This document shows, piece after piece, positions 36,364 through 46,373 of a DNA stretch of 64,000 nucleotides; position 1 is the first letter of the stretch; the number at the start of each line of letters is the position of its first letter. This DNA is from Azoarcus sp. L1K30 (GTDB taxonomy: Bacteria; Pseudomonadota; Gammaproteobacteria; Burkholderiales; Rhodocyclaceae), in contig NZ_JAGRRD010000001.1 of the NCBI RefSeq assembly GCF_018122735.1, positions 3,329,190-3,393,189 of the forward strand, written 5' to 3'. The notes under the pieces were generated by a model, which was not told the DNA's origin, did no database searches, and saw only the letters and a program-made list of their open reading frames with translations. The position numbers and the translations under genes were made by a program.

Positions 36364-37320
36364 TCAAGCAGCTGCCGGATTCTCCAGGCTAAACGTTTCA
36401 CCCGCATTGACTGCGAAACCGCGCAGGAATTCCCCGGCCCCCATCCGTCGGCTGCCGGAACGCTGCAATTCGGTAAAGCACAGCGCGCCATCGCCACAGG
36501 CAACCACCACACCGGCCTCATCGGCCTGGAGCACCTCGCCAGGCACACCTTGGGCATCGACGATCCGTGCCGACCACAACTTGATCAGGTTGCCGCGCAG
36601 ATGCCCGACTGCGCCCGGAAACGGATTGAATGCGCGCACCGCACATTCGATGTCGCGCGCCGGACGCCGCCAGTCGATCTCGGCATCGTTGCGGCCGATC
36701 TTGCTCGCATAGGTGACGCCGTCGAGCGGCTGCACTTCGGCGACCAGCCCGCCCGCGGGCAACAGGCGCAGGGCCTCGACGATACTGGTCGCGCCCAGTT
36801 CGGCCAGCTTGTCATGCAGGCTGCCGGTGGTATCGTCCGCCGCAATGGACAACGCATGCCGCATCAGCATCGGCCCGGTGTCCAGCCCCTCATCCATCTG
36901 CATGATGGTGATGCCGGTCTCGCGGTCCCCAGCTTCGATCGCGCGGTGAATCGGTGCCGCGCCGCGCCAGCGCGGCAGCAGGGACGCATGAATGTTGAGA
37001 CAGCCCAGACGCGGCAGTTGCAGCACCGCCGGCGGAAGGATCAGGCCGTAGGCCGCCACCACCAGCACATCCGGCGTGCTCGCGGCCAGACGTGCGCGCT
37101 GCTCGACGGTACGCAGACGCTCGGGCTGATCGACCTCGATCCCGTGCTTGAGCGCAATCTGCTTGACCGCACTCGGGGTCAGTTTCATGCCACGGCCAGC
37201 CGGTCGATCAGGCTGTGTGAGTACCAGCGGCACATCGAAACCGGCGTCGATGATCGCCTCGAGCGCGCGTGCAGCAAACGCCGGCGTACCGGCAAAGGCA
37301 ACGCGCAATGGTGTGTTCAT
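36364..37320 (-). CDS. fmt: methionyl-tRNA formyltransferase
   Basis: A 318-residue cytosolic enzyme that formylates initiator Met-tRNA with 10-formyl-tetrahydrofolate. The N-terminal VAFAGTP and the catalytic Asn109 and His111 ([16 protein letters not shown]) and Asp147 (DEGLDTGP) are present; the C-terminal tRNA-binding domain covers about 205-318. It is 28 bases downstream of def, the usual arrangement. The start MNTPLRV at 37320 was chosen by family length; an ATG two codons upstream is possible. Confidence 0.95.
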   Translation of the reverse strand: MNTPLRVAFAGTPAFAARALEAIIDAGFDVPLVLTQPDRPAGRGMKLTPSAVKQIALKHGIEVDQPERLRTVEQRARLAASTPDVLVVAAYGLILPPAVLQLPRLGCLNIHASLLPRWRGAAPIHRAIEAGDRETGITIMQMDEGLDTGPMLMRHALSIAADDTTGSLHDKLAELGATSIVEALRLLPAGGLVAEVQPLDGVTYASKIGRNDAEIDWRRPARDIECAVRAFNPFPGAVGHLRGNLIKLWSARIVDAQGVPGEVLQADEAGVVVACGDGALCFTELQRSGSRRMGAGEFLRGFAVNAGETFSLENPAAA

Positions 37321-37348
37321 TGTCATCGGTATCGTGGGTCCGGCGCGA

Positions 37349-37852
37349 TCACGCGGTAATGCGGGCTTTCTTGGCCAGGCGGTTCTTGATCCGGGAAAGC
37401 TTGAGCTGAGACAGGTATTCGACGAACACCTTGCCATCGAGGTGATCCAGTTCATGCTGGATACACACGGCAAGCAGGCCTTCGGCCTCGAGCTCGAACG
37501 CTTCGCCGTTTTCATTGAGCGCCTTCACCTTGACCCGTTCGGCACGAGTCACCTTCTCGTAGATGCCGGGAACCGACAGGCAGCCCTCTTCGCACACCTG
37601 CTCGCCGCTGCGTTCGACGATCTCGGCATTGATGAACACCATCAGTCCGCTCTGGTCCTCGCTGACGTCGATCACGACCACGCGCTTATGCACATCGACC
37701 TGCGTGGCGGCCAGACCGATGCCGGGCGCCTCGTACATGGTCTCGGCCATATCCCTGACCAGCTGACGGATGGAATCGTCCACGACGGCAACCTTGGCCG
37801 CGCGTGTATGAAGACGGGGATCGGGAAAACGGAGTATAGGAAGTAGAGCCAT
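37349..37852 (-). CDS. def: peptide deformylase
   Basis: A 167-residue enzyme that removes the formyl group from nascent proteins. All three family motifs are intact: GIGLAATQ (44-51), EGCLSVPG with metal ligand Cys91, and HELDH (133-137) with both histidine ligands and the catalytic Glu134. It is first in the def-fmt pair and is divergent from the LysM gene across 165 bases. Confidence 0.96.
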   Translation of the reverse strand: MALLPILRFPDPRLHTRAAKVAVVDDSIRQLVRDMAETMYEAPGIGLAATQVDVHKRVVVIDVSEDQSGLMVFINAEIVERSGEQVCEEGCLSVPGIYEKVTRAERVKVKALNENGEAFELEAEGLLAVCIQHELDHLDGKVFVEYLSQLKLSRIKNRLAKKARITA

Positions 37853-38017
37853 AAATGCTTGCCGCGATAAGCCTTTAAGTGCAGAATTTCAAGCGCTTTG
37901 ACATGAATGACCATGTGCTGCGCCTGACGTCGTGTTGGGGTATGAATACTTCGACGCTCGCCAGCCACTAGCGTTCCGAGCCGGCCTGCGCCGTCCCGCA
38001 TCAACTGGAAGCGAGCA

Positions 38018-39040
38018 ATGATACGAATTATATTCCCTCTCATCGTCTGCATTGCGACCCTCGTCAGCAACACGGCTGCCGCACAGGGCGCCGAGCTTGC
38101 CGACGACGCCCCGGACTCATACACCGTGGTCAAGGGCGACACGTTGTGGGGTATCTCCGGGCGCTTCCTCAAACAGCCCTGGCGCTGGCCGGAAGTCTGG
38201 CGCATGAACCGCGACCAGATCCGTAACCCGCATCTGATCTATCCCGGCCAGATCGTGCATCTCGATCGCAGCGGTCCGTGGCTGAGCATCGGCAAGCGCA
38301 TCGGTACCGAGAAGCTCTTCCCGCAGGTCTATGAGGAATCGATCGCGAATGCGCTGCCCAGCATTCCGCTCAACGTGATCGAGCCCTTCCTGAACAAGCC
38401 GCTGGTCGTGGACGAGGCCCGCCTGCAGGGTGCGGCAACCATCGTCGCCACCGATGTGAGCCGGGTGTTCATGGCCACCGGCGATACGGTCTTTGCCAAG
38501 AACGTGCGTGAGGACGCTGACGTCTGGCAGATCTTCCGCCCGGTCACACCGATGAAAGATCCGATGACGGGCGAGATCATCGCCTACGAAGCGGCCTACC
38601 TCGGTGCGGCGCGGGTCACCGAGCACACCAATCCTGCAACGCTGGAAATCGTCGATGCGGTCGAGGAAATCGGCGTGGGCGACCTGATGCTGCCGAGCGA
38701 GCGTCCGAACGTCTTCTCCTATGTTCCGCACGCGCCGGAGAATGCCGTCGATGGGCGCGTCATGTCGATCTATCGCGGCGTCACCGAAACCGGCAAGCTC
38801 AATGTGATTGCGCTCAACGTCGGCGAACGCGACGGTATCGAGCGCGGCCATGTGCTGGCGCTGTATCGCAATCGCGGCATCGCCGAATATAAGGACGATG
38901 ACGGCAAGGAGACCTTCCAGTTGCCCGAGAAACGGTACGGACTGGTGTTCGTATTCCGTACTTTCGATCGCGTCTCCTACGCGCTGGTGATGGATTCCGA
39001 CGGTACGGTCACCATCGCCGACGGCGTCCGCAAGCCCTGA
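38018..39040 (+). CDS. LysM-domain exported protein
   Basis: A 340-residue protein with a signal peptide (ends TAAAQG) and one LysM domain (about 35-82: YTVVKGDTLWGISGRF, LIYPGQIVHL), then a long region without a recognised domain. LysM proteins of this type stand at the def/dprA locus in many betaproteobacteria and probably bind peptidoglycan. The last bases (CCCTGA) overlap the presumed start of dprA. Confidence 0.85.
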   Translation: MIRIIFPLIVCIATLVSNTAAAQGAELADDAPDSYTVVKGDTLWGISGRFLKQPWRWPEVWRMNRDQIRNPHLIYPGQIVHLDRSGPWLSIGKRIGTEKLFPQVYEESIANALPSIPLNVIEPFLNKPLVVDEARLQGAATIVATDVSRVFMATGDTVFAKNVREDADVWQIFRPVTPMKDPMTGEIIAYEAAYLGAARVTEHTNPATLEIVDAVEEIGVGDLMLPSERPNVFSYVPHAPENAVDGRVMSIYRGVTETGKLNVIALNVGERDGIERGHVLALYRNRGIAEYKDDDGKETFQLPEKRYGLVFVFRTFDRVSYALVMDSDGTVTIADGVRKP

Positions 39041-40218
39041 GTCAGACCTCACCCGCGGCAGATACCGAAGCACTCGCCGCTTGGCTGCGACTGGCGCTGG
39101 CGCCCGGACTGGGCGCCGATCGTCAGCGCCGGCTGCTGGCCGCATTCGGGCTGCCCGGCGGGATCTTCTCCCGCGACCGCAGTGCCATCGCCAGCGTCGT
39201 CGGTCACGAGGCTGCGGACATCGTCCTCGCACCACCCGACAGGCAGGCCATCGAATCGGCCATTTCATGGAGCGCGGAAGCCGGAAATTGCATCCTGACC
39301 CTGGCCGACAGCGACTATCCCCAAGCGCTGCTCGACATCGCCGATCCACCTGTCGTGCTCTACGTCAAGGGCAATCTGGCCCTGCTCAACCGCCCTGCGC
39401 TTGCAGTCGTGGGTGCGCGCTCCGCCACCGCCTAGGGCATGGCGAATGCCGAGGCCTTCTCCCGTAGCCTGAGCGATGCGCATCTCACCATCGTCAGCGG
39501 GCTCGCCCTCGGTATCGACGCGGCGGCACATCGCGGCGCATTGTCAGGGAGTGACGGTGGCACGATCGCCGTCATCGGTACCGGCGCCGATCGCATCTAC
39601 CCGTCGGGCAATGCCGCACTGGCGCGCGATATCGCGGCCAATGGCGCAATCGTCAGCGAATTCGCGCTCGGTACGCCGCCACTGCGCCATAACTTCCCGC
39701 GCCGCAATCGCCTGATCGCGGGCCTCAGTCACGGCGTGCTGGTGGTCGAAGCCGCCATTGGCAGTGGATCGCTGATCACGGCCCGTCTCGCAACCGAGAG
39801 CGGGCGCGAAGTCTTCGCCATACCGGGTTCCATCCACTCGCCGCTGGCAAGAGGCTGTCACCGCCTCATCCGCGACGGCGCCAAGCTGGTTGAAACCGCC
39901 GAAGACGTGCTCGAGGAGTTGCGCGGACGAATGGGTGCTATGCCGCCCATTGCACGCCCGAAAACCGGAAACGACACCCGGAGCGACCCGGAAATTCCCC
40001 TGCAGCAGGGGTTTGCACTCGATGCCGATACGCAGAACGTGCTCGCTGCGCTGGGTGACGAAGCGCTCGATATCGACAGTCTTGCCTTGCGCTGTGGCTT
40101 GACGGTCGATGCGCTGTACGCCATCCTGCTGCCCATGGAACTGGCGTCACTGATCAGCCGTCTGCCCGGTGGCCGGTTCCAGCGCCTCCACAGAAAGGGA
40201 GCGCCCGCTCGGGCCTAG
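39037..40218 (+). pseudogene. dprA: DNA processing protein DprA, interrupted by an in-frame amber codon
   Basis: The frame encodes a DprA-type protein of about 393 residues, which loads RecA on incoming single-stranded DNA during transformation. The upstream part (SQTSPAADTEALAAWLRLAL) leads into the Rossmann start AVVGARSATA, then TAG at 39433-39435 (codon 133), then GMANAEAF, SGLALGIDAAAHRGAL, GTGADRIYP, FPRRNRLIAGLS and a C-terminal winged helix. Relatives usually have Tyr there (ATAYGM), so one C-to-G change (TAC to TAG) explains the stop. No ATG, GTG or TTG is available for the full-length frame; only CTG at 39037 fits, overlapping the LysM stop. A change of that C to A would restore ATG and leave the LysM proline unchanged. 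Either a decaying gene or sequence errors. Confidence 0.85.
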
Positions 40219-40286
40219 TGCCCGGCGTTCGCGAAGGTCGCCGTGTGCGGCCGTTTGAATCGTCAGGCTCATTCCGGGAGGTCATC

Positions 40287-40754
40287 ATGTTCGACGTTCT
40301 TGTATACCTCTTCGAAAGCTATATCCACGCCGATGCCTGCCCGGCCACCGATCAGCTCGCACGCAAGCTGTCGGCTGCCGGCTTCGAGGACGAGGAAATC
40401 AACGAAGCGCTCGACTGGCTTGCCGGTCTGCGCCGCGTGACCGAAGCCACCGAACCCTGCACTGCACCCACTGCCGGTTCGATCCGCATCTATGCCGACG
40501 AAGAGATTGCGCATCTCAATCCCGAATGCAGGGGATTCATCGCCTTTCTCGAGGCGGCAGGCGTGCTCGATGCCGGCAAGCGCGAATTGATCGTCGAGCG
40601 TGCCATGGCCCTGGGTGACTTCAACATCACGTTGAACCGGCTCAAGGTCATCGTGCTGATGGTGCTGTGGCAGCAGGAGCACCCGGTGGATGGATTGATC
40701 ATCGACGAACTGCTTTCGGGCGACGATGAAGACTATCAACCGGTATTCCATTAA
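40287..40754 (+). CDS. smg: Smg family protein (DUF494)
   Basis: A 155-residue acidic, helical cytosolic protein. The N-terminus MFDVLVYLFESYI and the C-terminal NRLKVIVLMVLWQQEHPVDGLIIDELL are family signatures. The biochemical role is not established, but smg commonly stands between dprA and a topoisomerase gene, as here. GGGAGG lies six bases before the ATG. Confidence 0.92.
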   Translation: MFDVLVYLFESYIHADACPATDQLARKLSAAGFEDEEINEALDWLAGLRRVTEATEPCTAPTAGSIRIYADEEIAHLNPECRGFIAFLEAAGVLDAGKRELIVERAMALGDFNITLNRLKVIVLMVLWQQEHPVDGLIIDELLSGDDEDYQPVFH

Positions 40755-40868
40755 GCGCGCATTGCATCCAGATCGCTTGCAAGTCTTCCGGCGGCGTCTT
40801 TATCATCCGCCGCTCTACAACCTATCGGACGGACACCTTTCCGGGTGCTCCGCAGCGGCCAAGCCGGC

Positions 40869-43472
40869 ATGAGCAAGCAACTAATCATCGCGGAAAAACC
40901 CTCCGTCGCGCAGGATATCGCCCGCGCGCTGGGTGGCTTCACCAAGGAAAAGGACTACTTCGAATCGGAAGAGTATGTCCTGTCTTCGGCTGTGGGCCAC
41001 CTCCTCGAACTGGCGGTACCCGAGGAATACGAGGTCAAGCGTGGCAAATGGACGTTTGCCCATCTGCCGGTGATTCCGCCGCATTTCGCGATCAAGCCGA
41101 TCGAGAAGACAGAGGATCGCCTCAAGCTGCTGACGCGACTGATCAAGCGCAAGGATGTCACCGGCCTCATCAACGCCTGTGACGCGGGACGCGAAGGCGA
41201 ACTGATCTTCAACTTCATCGCCCAGCATGCGGGCACCGGCAAGCCGATGCAGCGCCTGTGGCTGCAGTCGATGACGGCGAACTCGATCCGCGACGGTTTT
41301 GCCAACCTGCGTGCGGCACGCGATGTCGAAGGACTACGCAATGCCGCCATCTGCCGCGCCGAAAGCGACTGGCTGATCGGCATCAACGGCACCCGAGCGA
41401 TGACCGCGTTCAACTCCAAGACCGGTGGCTTTCATCTCACCACGGTCGGCCGCGTGCAAACGCCGACGCTGGCCATCGTCGTCGAACGTGAAGACCGCAT
41501 CCGCAAGTTCAAACCGCGCGACTACTGGGAGCTCGAGGCCACCTTCGGCTGCAAGGCCGGCGAATACACCGGGCGCTGGCTCGACGAGAAGTTCAGGAAG
41601 GTCGAGGGCGACGAGCACGCCAACGCGCACCGGCTGTGGGATGCGGCCAGCGCCGAGGCCATCCGCGCCAAGTGCGAAGGCAAGCCTGGCCAGGTCAGTG
41701 AAGAGGCCAAGCCGTCCACCCAGCTGTCGCCGATGCTGTTCGATCTGACCAGCCTGCAGCGCGAAGCCAACGGCCGTTTCGGCTTCTCCGCCCGCGTCAC
41801 GTTGCAGCTTGCGCAGGCCCTGTACGAAAAGCACAAGGTGCTGACCTACCCGCGTACCGATGCGCGCGCGTTGCCGGAAGACTACGTCGGCACCGTGCCC
41901 GAGGTGATGAAGGGCCTGCCGATCGAATATGCCCCCTTCGCCAACGAGATTGCGAGAAAGGGCTGGGTCAAGCCGAACAAGCGCATCTTCAACAACGCCA
42001 AGATTTCCGACCACTTCGCCATCATTCCCACCGGCGCGGCGCCGAAGTCGCTGTCCGAAGCCGAACAGAAGATCTACGATCTGGTCACCCGCCGTTTCCT
42101 GGCCGTGTTCTACCCGGCCGCCGAATACCAGATCACCACCCGCATCACCCGCGTCGAGGGCGAAGCCTTCAAGACCGAGGGCAAGGTCCTGGTCAATGCC
42201 GGCTGGCTTGCCGTCTATGGCAAGGAAGGCACCTCCGACGAAGGTGGCAAGGACAGCAAGGAAGGCGGTGGCGCCCAGCTGGTCGCCGTGCAGCCCAACG
42301 AGACCGTGTCCACCGAGGACATCCTGGTCAAGGCCTTGCAGACCAAGCCGCCCGCGCGCTTCAACGAAGCGACGCTGCTGTCGGCGATGGAGGGCGCGGG
42401 CAAGATGGTCGACGACGAGGAACTGCGTGCCGCCATGGCCGACCGCGGCCTGGGTACGCCAGCGACACGGGCGCAGATCATCGAAGGCCTGATCGCCGAG
42501 CAGTACATCCACCGTGACGGCCGCGAGCTGATTCCCAGCGCCAAGGCCTTCTCGCTGATCACGCTGCTCAAGGGCCTCGGCGTGTCGGCGCTGACCTCTC
42601 CCGAACTGACCGGTGGCTGGGAACACAAGCTGTCGCGCATGGAACGTGGCGAGCTGTCGCGCGAAGCCTTCATGAACGAAATCGCCGAGATGACGCGCGA
42701 AGTCGTCGAGCGTGCCAAGCGCTTCGAGTCCGATACCGTGCCGGGCGATTTCGTCACCCTGGCCACACCGTGCCCGAAATGCGGCGGTGTGGTGAAAGAG
42801 AACTACAAGAAATTCGCCTGCCAGTCGTGCGACTGGAGCACCTGGAAGATCGTTGCCGGGCGCCAGTTCGAGATCGAAGAAATCGAAACCCTGCTGCGCG
42901 AAGGCAAGGTCGGGCCGCTGCTCGGCTTCCGCAACAAGATGGGGCGCCTGTTCAACGCCGACATCGTGCTCAACGAAGACAAGCAGCCCACGTTCGACTT
43001 CGGCCAGCCCAAGGAAGGCGAGGACGCCGAACCGGTCGATTTCTCCGCGCAGGTGAGTATCGGCAGTTGCCCGAAATGCCAGTCACGCGTGTTCGAGCAC
43101 GGCATGGCCTATGTGTGCGAGAAATCCGTCGGACCGGGCAAGAGCTGCGATTTCCGCTCCGGCAAGGTCATCCTGCAGCAGCCGATCGAACGCGAGCAGA
43201 TGAGCAAGCTGCTGACCGAAGGCAAGACCGAACTGCTCAAGGGCTTCGTATCCGCGCGCACGCGACGCAAGTTCTCCGCTTACTTGGTGCGCGGAAAGGA
43301 CGGCAAGGTGGGCTTCGAATTCGAGGCCAAGGCACCGAAAGCCGGTACGGCGAAGACTGCGGCAAGCAAGGCCGCCGCCACCAAGGCTAGCGCCTCAGAA
43401 ACTGCCGACGACAGTGAGGCAGCTGCGAAAAAACCCGCGCCGCGCAAGCGCGCAACCAAGAAATCCGCCTGA
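40869..43472 (+). CDS. topB: DNA topoisomerase III
   Basis: An 867-residue type IA topoisomerase that passes single strands through a transient 5'-phosphotyrosine break. The TOPRIM domain begins LIIAEKPSVAQDIARALGG and continues DAGREGELIFNF; the active-site Tyr327 lies in LTYPRTDARALP. The C-terminal part has two zinc-ribbon/repeat modules (CPKCGG with CQSC near 635-650; CPKC with C-x12-C near 730) and ends in a Lys/Ala-rich basic tail of about 45 residues like that of beta-proteobacterial histones and RNA polymerases, which may add non-specific DNA binding. The start MSKQLIIAEK is the family start. Confidence 0.93.
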   Translation: MSKQLIIAEKPSVAQDIARALGGFTKEKDYFESEEYVLSSAVGHLLELAVPEEYEVKRGKWTFAHLPVIPPHFAIKPIEKTEDRLKLLTRLIKRKDVTGLINACDAGREGELIFNFIAQHAGTGKPMQRLWLQSMTANSIRDGFANLRAARDVEGLRNAAICRAESDWLIGINGTRAMTAFNSKTGGFHLTTVGRVQTPTLAIVVEREDRIRKFKPRDYWELEATFGCKAGEYTGRWLDEKFRKVEGDEHANAHRLWDAASAEAIRAKCEGKPGQVSEEAKPSTQLSPMLFDLTSLQREANGRFGFSARVTLQLAQALYEKHKVLTYPRTDARALPEDYVGTVPEVMKGLPIEYAPFANEIARKGWVKPNKRIFNNAKISDHFAIIPTGAAPKSLSEAEQKIYDLVTRRFLAVFYPAAEYQITTRITRVEGEAFKTEGKVLVNAGWLAVYGKEGTSDEGGKDSKEGGGAQLVAVQPNETVSTEDILVKALQTKPPARFNEATLLSAMEGAGKMVDDEELRAAMADRGLGTPATRAQIIEGLIAEQYIHRDGRELIPSAKAFSLITLLKGLGVSALTSPELTGGWEHKLSRMERGELSREAFMNEIAEMTREVVERAKRFESDTVPGDFVTLATPCPKCGGVVKENYKKFACQSCDWSTWKIVAGRQFEIEEIETLLREGKVGPLLGFRNKMGRLFNADIVLNEDKQPTFDFGQPKEGEDAEPVDFSAQVSIGSCPKCQSRVFEHGMAYVCEKSVGPGKSCDFRSGKVILQQPIEREQMSKLLTEGKTELLKGFVSARTRRKFSAYLVRGKDGKVGFEFEAKAPKAGTAKTAASKAAATKASASETADDSEAAAKKPAPRKRATKKSA

Positions 43473-43641
43473 CCAGACAGTCCCGTGACCAGAGGCGCCC
43501 AAGGGCGCGTGACGGTCGCGGGACAGCTCGCTGCATCCGGACTTGGCGGTTCGCCACGATCAGTCGCGGTTCCTTGATAGAATCGTGCCTGTTCCCGCCT
43601 CGCCCCATCGGGCCGGCGGCTTTGTTTTTTGCGGATCTCCC

Positions 43642-45249
43642 ATGGCCGATACCCCCTTCCCGCCCGAATTGCTGCGCGATGTCCAGAAGCGCCGTACCTT
43701 CGCCATCATTTCCCACCCTGACGCCGGCAAGACCACGCTGACCGAAAAGCTGTTGCTGTTCGGCGGTGCGATCCAGCTCGCCGGCACGGTGAAGGCGCGC
43801 AAGTCGGCGCGCCACGCCACCTCCGACTGGATGGAAGTGGAAAAACAGCGCGGCATTTCGGTCACCAGCTCGGTGATGCAGTTCGAGTACCAGGGCAACA
43901 CCATCAACCTGCTCGACACCCCGGGCCACGAAGACTTCTCGGAAGACACCTATCGCGTGCTGACCGCAGTCGATGCGGCGGTGATGGTGATCGACGCCGC
44001 AAAGGGGGTGGAAGCGCAGACGATCAAGCTGCTCGATGTCTGCCGCCTGCGCAACACGCCGATCATCACCTTCGTCAACAAGATGGACCGCGAAGTGCGC
44101 GAGCCCTTCGAGCTGCTGTCCGAGATCGAGGACGTACTCAAGATCCAGTGTGCGCCGGTAAGCTGGCCAATCGGCATGGGCAAGGCCTTTCGGGGCGTCT
44201 ACCACCTGCTCAACGACGCCGTGCTGCGTTTCACCTCGGGCGAAGAGAAGCGCAGCGACGCCGAGGTCATCAAGGACATCAACAACCCGCTGCTCGACGA
44301 GTTGTTCCCGATGGAGATCGGCCAGGTGCGCGAAGCGGTCGAACTGCTCAACGATGCCTCGCCCCCGTTCGAACTCGAAGAATTCCTCGCCGGTCGCCAG
44401 AGCCCGGTGTTCTTCGGCTCCGGTATCAACAACTTCGGCGTGCAGGAGATCCTGCAGGCGCTGATCGACTGGGCACCGCCGCCGCAACCGCGCGACGCCG
44501 GCAAGCGCATGGTCGAGCCGGCCGAAGCGCCATTCACCGGCTTCGTGTTCAAGATCCAGGCCAACATGGACCCGAAGCACCGCGACCGCATCGCCTTCTT
44601 CCGCATCTGCTCCGGCCGCTACAGCTCGGGCATGAAAGTGAAGCATGTGCGCGCCGGACGCGACATGAAGCTGGCCAATGCGCTGACCTTCATGGCCAAC
44701 GAGCGCGTGCTCAAGGACGACGGCGTCGCCGGCGACATCATCGGCATCCACAACCACGGCCAACTGCAGATCGGCGACACCCTGACCGAAGGCGAGGTCC
44801 TCGGCTTCAAGGGCATTCCCTATTTTTCGCCGGAAATGTTCCGCGCCGCACGCCTGCGCGATCCGCTCAAGTCCAAGCAGCTGCAGAAAGGCCTGCAGGA
44901 GCTCGGCGAGGAGGGCGCCATCCAGGTATTCGAGCAGGAAGGCGGCCAGATGCTGCTCGGCGCCGTCGGTCAGCTGCAGTTCGAGGTCGTCGCCCAGCGC
45001 CTGAAGGACGAGTACAAGGTCGATGCGATTTTCGAGTCGGCCGACATTCACACCGCACGCTGGCTGACCTTCCCTGACGATCTCACACGACGCAATTTCG
45101 AATACGAGCAGGCCATGCGCCTGGGCAAGGACGTGGACGGCAACATCGTCTATCTCGCCACCAGCCGCTACAACCTCGCTGTGACCATGGAAAAGTGGCC
45201 GAAGGTCGGCTTCCACGCCACCCGCGAGCACGGCCAGGTGCTCGCCTGA
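43642..45249 (+). CDS. prfC: peptide chain release factor 3
   Basis: A 535-residue translational GTPase that recycles RF1/RF2 after termination. GTP-binding motifs: [13 protein letters not shown] (24-36), [17 protein letters not shown]. The RF3-specific segments [23 protein letters not shown] and [11 protein letters not shown] follow the G1 motif. Length is normal. The family start [11 protein letters not shown] at 43642 replaces a longer open frame. Confidence 0.95.
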   Translation: MADTPFPPELLRDVQKRRTFAIISHPDAGKTTLTEKLLLFGGAIQLAGTVKARKSARHATSDWMEVEKQRGISVTSSVMQFEYQGNTINLLDTPGHEDFSEDTYRVLTAVDAAVMVIDAAKGVEAQTIKLLDVCRLRNTPIITFVNKMDREVREPFELLSEIEDVLKIQCAPVSWPIGMGKAFRGVYHLLNDAVLRFTSGEEKRSDAEVIKDINNPLLDELFPMEIGQVREAVELLNDASPPFELEEFLAGRQSPVFFGSGINNFGVQEILQALIDWAPPPQPRDAGKRMVEPAEAPFTGFVFKIQANMDPKHRDRIAFFRICSGRYSSGMKVKHVRAGRDMKLANALTFMANERVLKDDGVAGDIIGIHNHGQLQIGDTLTEGEVLGFKGIPYFSPEMFRAARLRDPLKSKQLQKGLQELGEEGAIQVFEQEGGQMLLGAVGQLQFEVVAQRLKDEYKVDAIFESADIHTARWLTFPDDLTRRNFEYEQAMRLGKDVDGNIVYLATSRYNLAVTMEKWPKVGFHATREHGQVLA

Positions 45250-45269
45250 GGCCGAACGCCGGCTGAACG

Positions 45270-45788
45270 ATGCAGGCGCCCGAGCAGCACGATACCCGCC
45301 GCCTCGGGCGCATCATGTCCTGGCTTGCCGCGTTCGCCCTGCTGGGCGTGCTGTGGCTGTTCTTTGCCGACCAGGTCGAGCGCAGGCTCAATCCCAACCG
45401 CAATGTCGAAATCGTGCCAGGCAGCGGCGAGCTCGTACTGCAGCGCAACCGCATGGGGCATTACATCGCCCCCGGCACCATCAACGGTCAGCCGGTCTCT
45501 TTCCTGCTGGACACCGGCGCCACCCAGGTCTCCATTCCGGCCCGCCTGGGGCCCGTCCTGGAGCTGCAACCCGGCTCGCCAGCGCAGGTATCGACTGCCA
45601 ACGGCAACATCACCGTACGCATGACCGTCATCGACGAACTGGTGCTCGGTCCCTTCGTCGTCCGCCAGATCCGCGCCAACCTCAATCCAGGCATGACCGA
45701 CGAACAAATCCTGCTTGGCATGAACGTGCTCAGGCATCTCGAATTCGTTCAGCGCGGCGACACGCTGATCCTGCGGGCGCCGCGCTGA
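45270..45788 (+). CDS. membrane-anchored retropepsin-like aspartic protease
   Basis: A 172-residue protein with one membrane helix (about 16-33) and a periplasmic retropepsin-like domain. The catalytic motif FLLDTGATQVSIP has Asp81; the flap region TANGNITVRMTVIDELVLG and the end ILLGMNVLRHLEFVQRGDTLIL match the clan AA TIGR02281 family, active as a dimer. Substrate is unknown. It follows prfC by 20 bases and may be co-transcribed. Confidence 0.85.
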   Translation: MQAPEQHDTRRLGRIMSWLAAFALLGVLWLFFADQVERRLNPNRNVEIVPGSGELVLQRNRMGHYIAPGTINGQPVSFLLDTGATQVSIPARLGPVLELQPGSPAQVSTANGNITVRMTVIDELVLGPFVVRQIRANLNPGMTDEQILLGMNVLRHLEFVQRGDTLILRAPR

Positions 45789-46311
45789 TCATCCGTCGCA
45801 CCTGCCTGCCTTACGGTCACCGCACCTGAGTGCCATTGTCAGTCGCTTGCCCACGCGTCAATGGCGACCTCAGGACAGCCCGCTGAGGCGATTAGCCAGC
45901 AGTATCCACCCCCCGGCCTGTGAGCTCGTAATCGAGGCCGCCTGCGGGGCTGAATCGGCGTATCGCGCCTCCTTTGCCGATCCGGCAACTCGGTGCCCTG
46001 CTTCCATCCTTTCAACAGGCATCCCCAGGTGCGTGGCCCACGTCCCCATCGCATCCGCACATGCTGCAACGGCGTCTGTATAAGCTGTTATTCACACCCG
46101 GTGCAGATTGTGGACAAGTCGGGAAAACGTGCGAGGCGGAAATTTCATCAACAAATGACCCTGTCGTTTACCAGGGTGCTGTACACACGTTTACGAGTCA
46201 TTCAAATATATGTTTTCAAAACGTAAAATACGGTTATCCACAGATTTATGGTCACTATTATCTTTATAGTCTTTTAAATCTTTAAATACTGTGTACACCC
46301 AGAACACAGGC
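45789..46311. other. AT-rich intergenic region with DnaA-box sequences
   Basis: No gene is supported in these 523 bases. From about 46080 the base composition becomes AT-rich, unlike the surroundings. It contains TTATTCACA (46088-46096), TTGTGGACAA (46109-46118) and a perfect DnaA box TTATCCACA (46234-46242), then a run of T/A-rich heptamers (TCTTTATAGTC, TCTTTAAATA at 46279-46288). The left part, 45789-46080, shows nothing recognisable. Confidence 0.55.
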
Positions 46312-46339
46312 AAAAAAATGCCGCCGCATACGCGACGGC
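46312..46339 (-). terminator. rho-independent terminator for rdgC
   Basis: On the minus strand GCCGTCGC, a four-base loop and GCGGCGGC form an 8-bp stem with one G-U pair, followed by A and seven T residues (46312-46318). It lies 34 bases after the rdgC stop. Confidence 0.8.
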
Positions 46340-46373
46340 ACCTTCTACCAGGCACTTACACCGTCGAGCAGAA

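Noticed and set aside
43387-45231. 614-codon open frame on the minus strand opposite prfC
   Set aside because: Antisense shadow of prfC; no domain or signal, and prfC is unambiguous.
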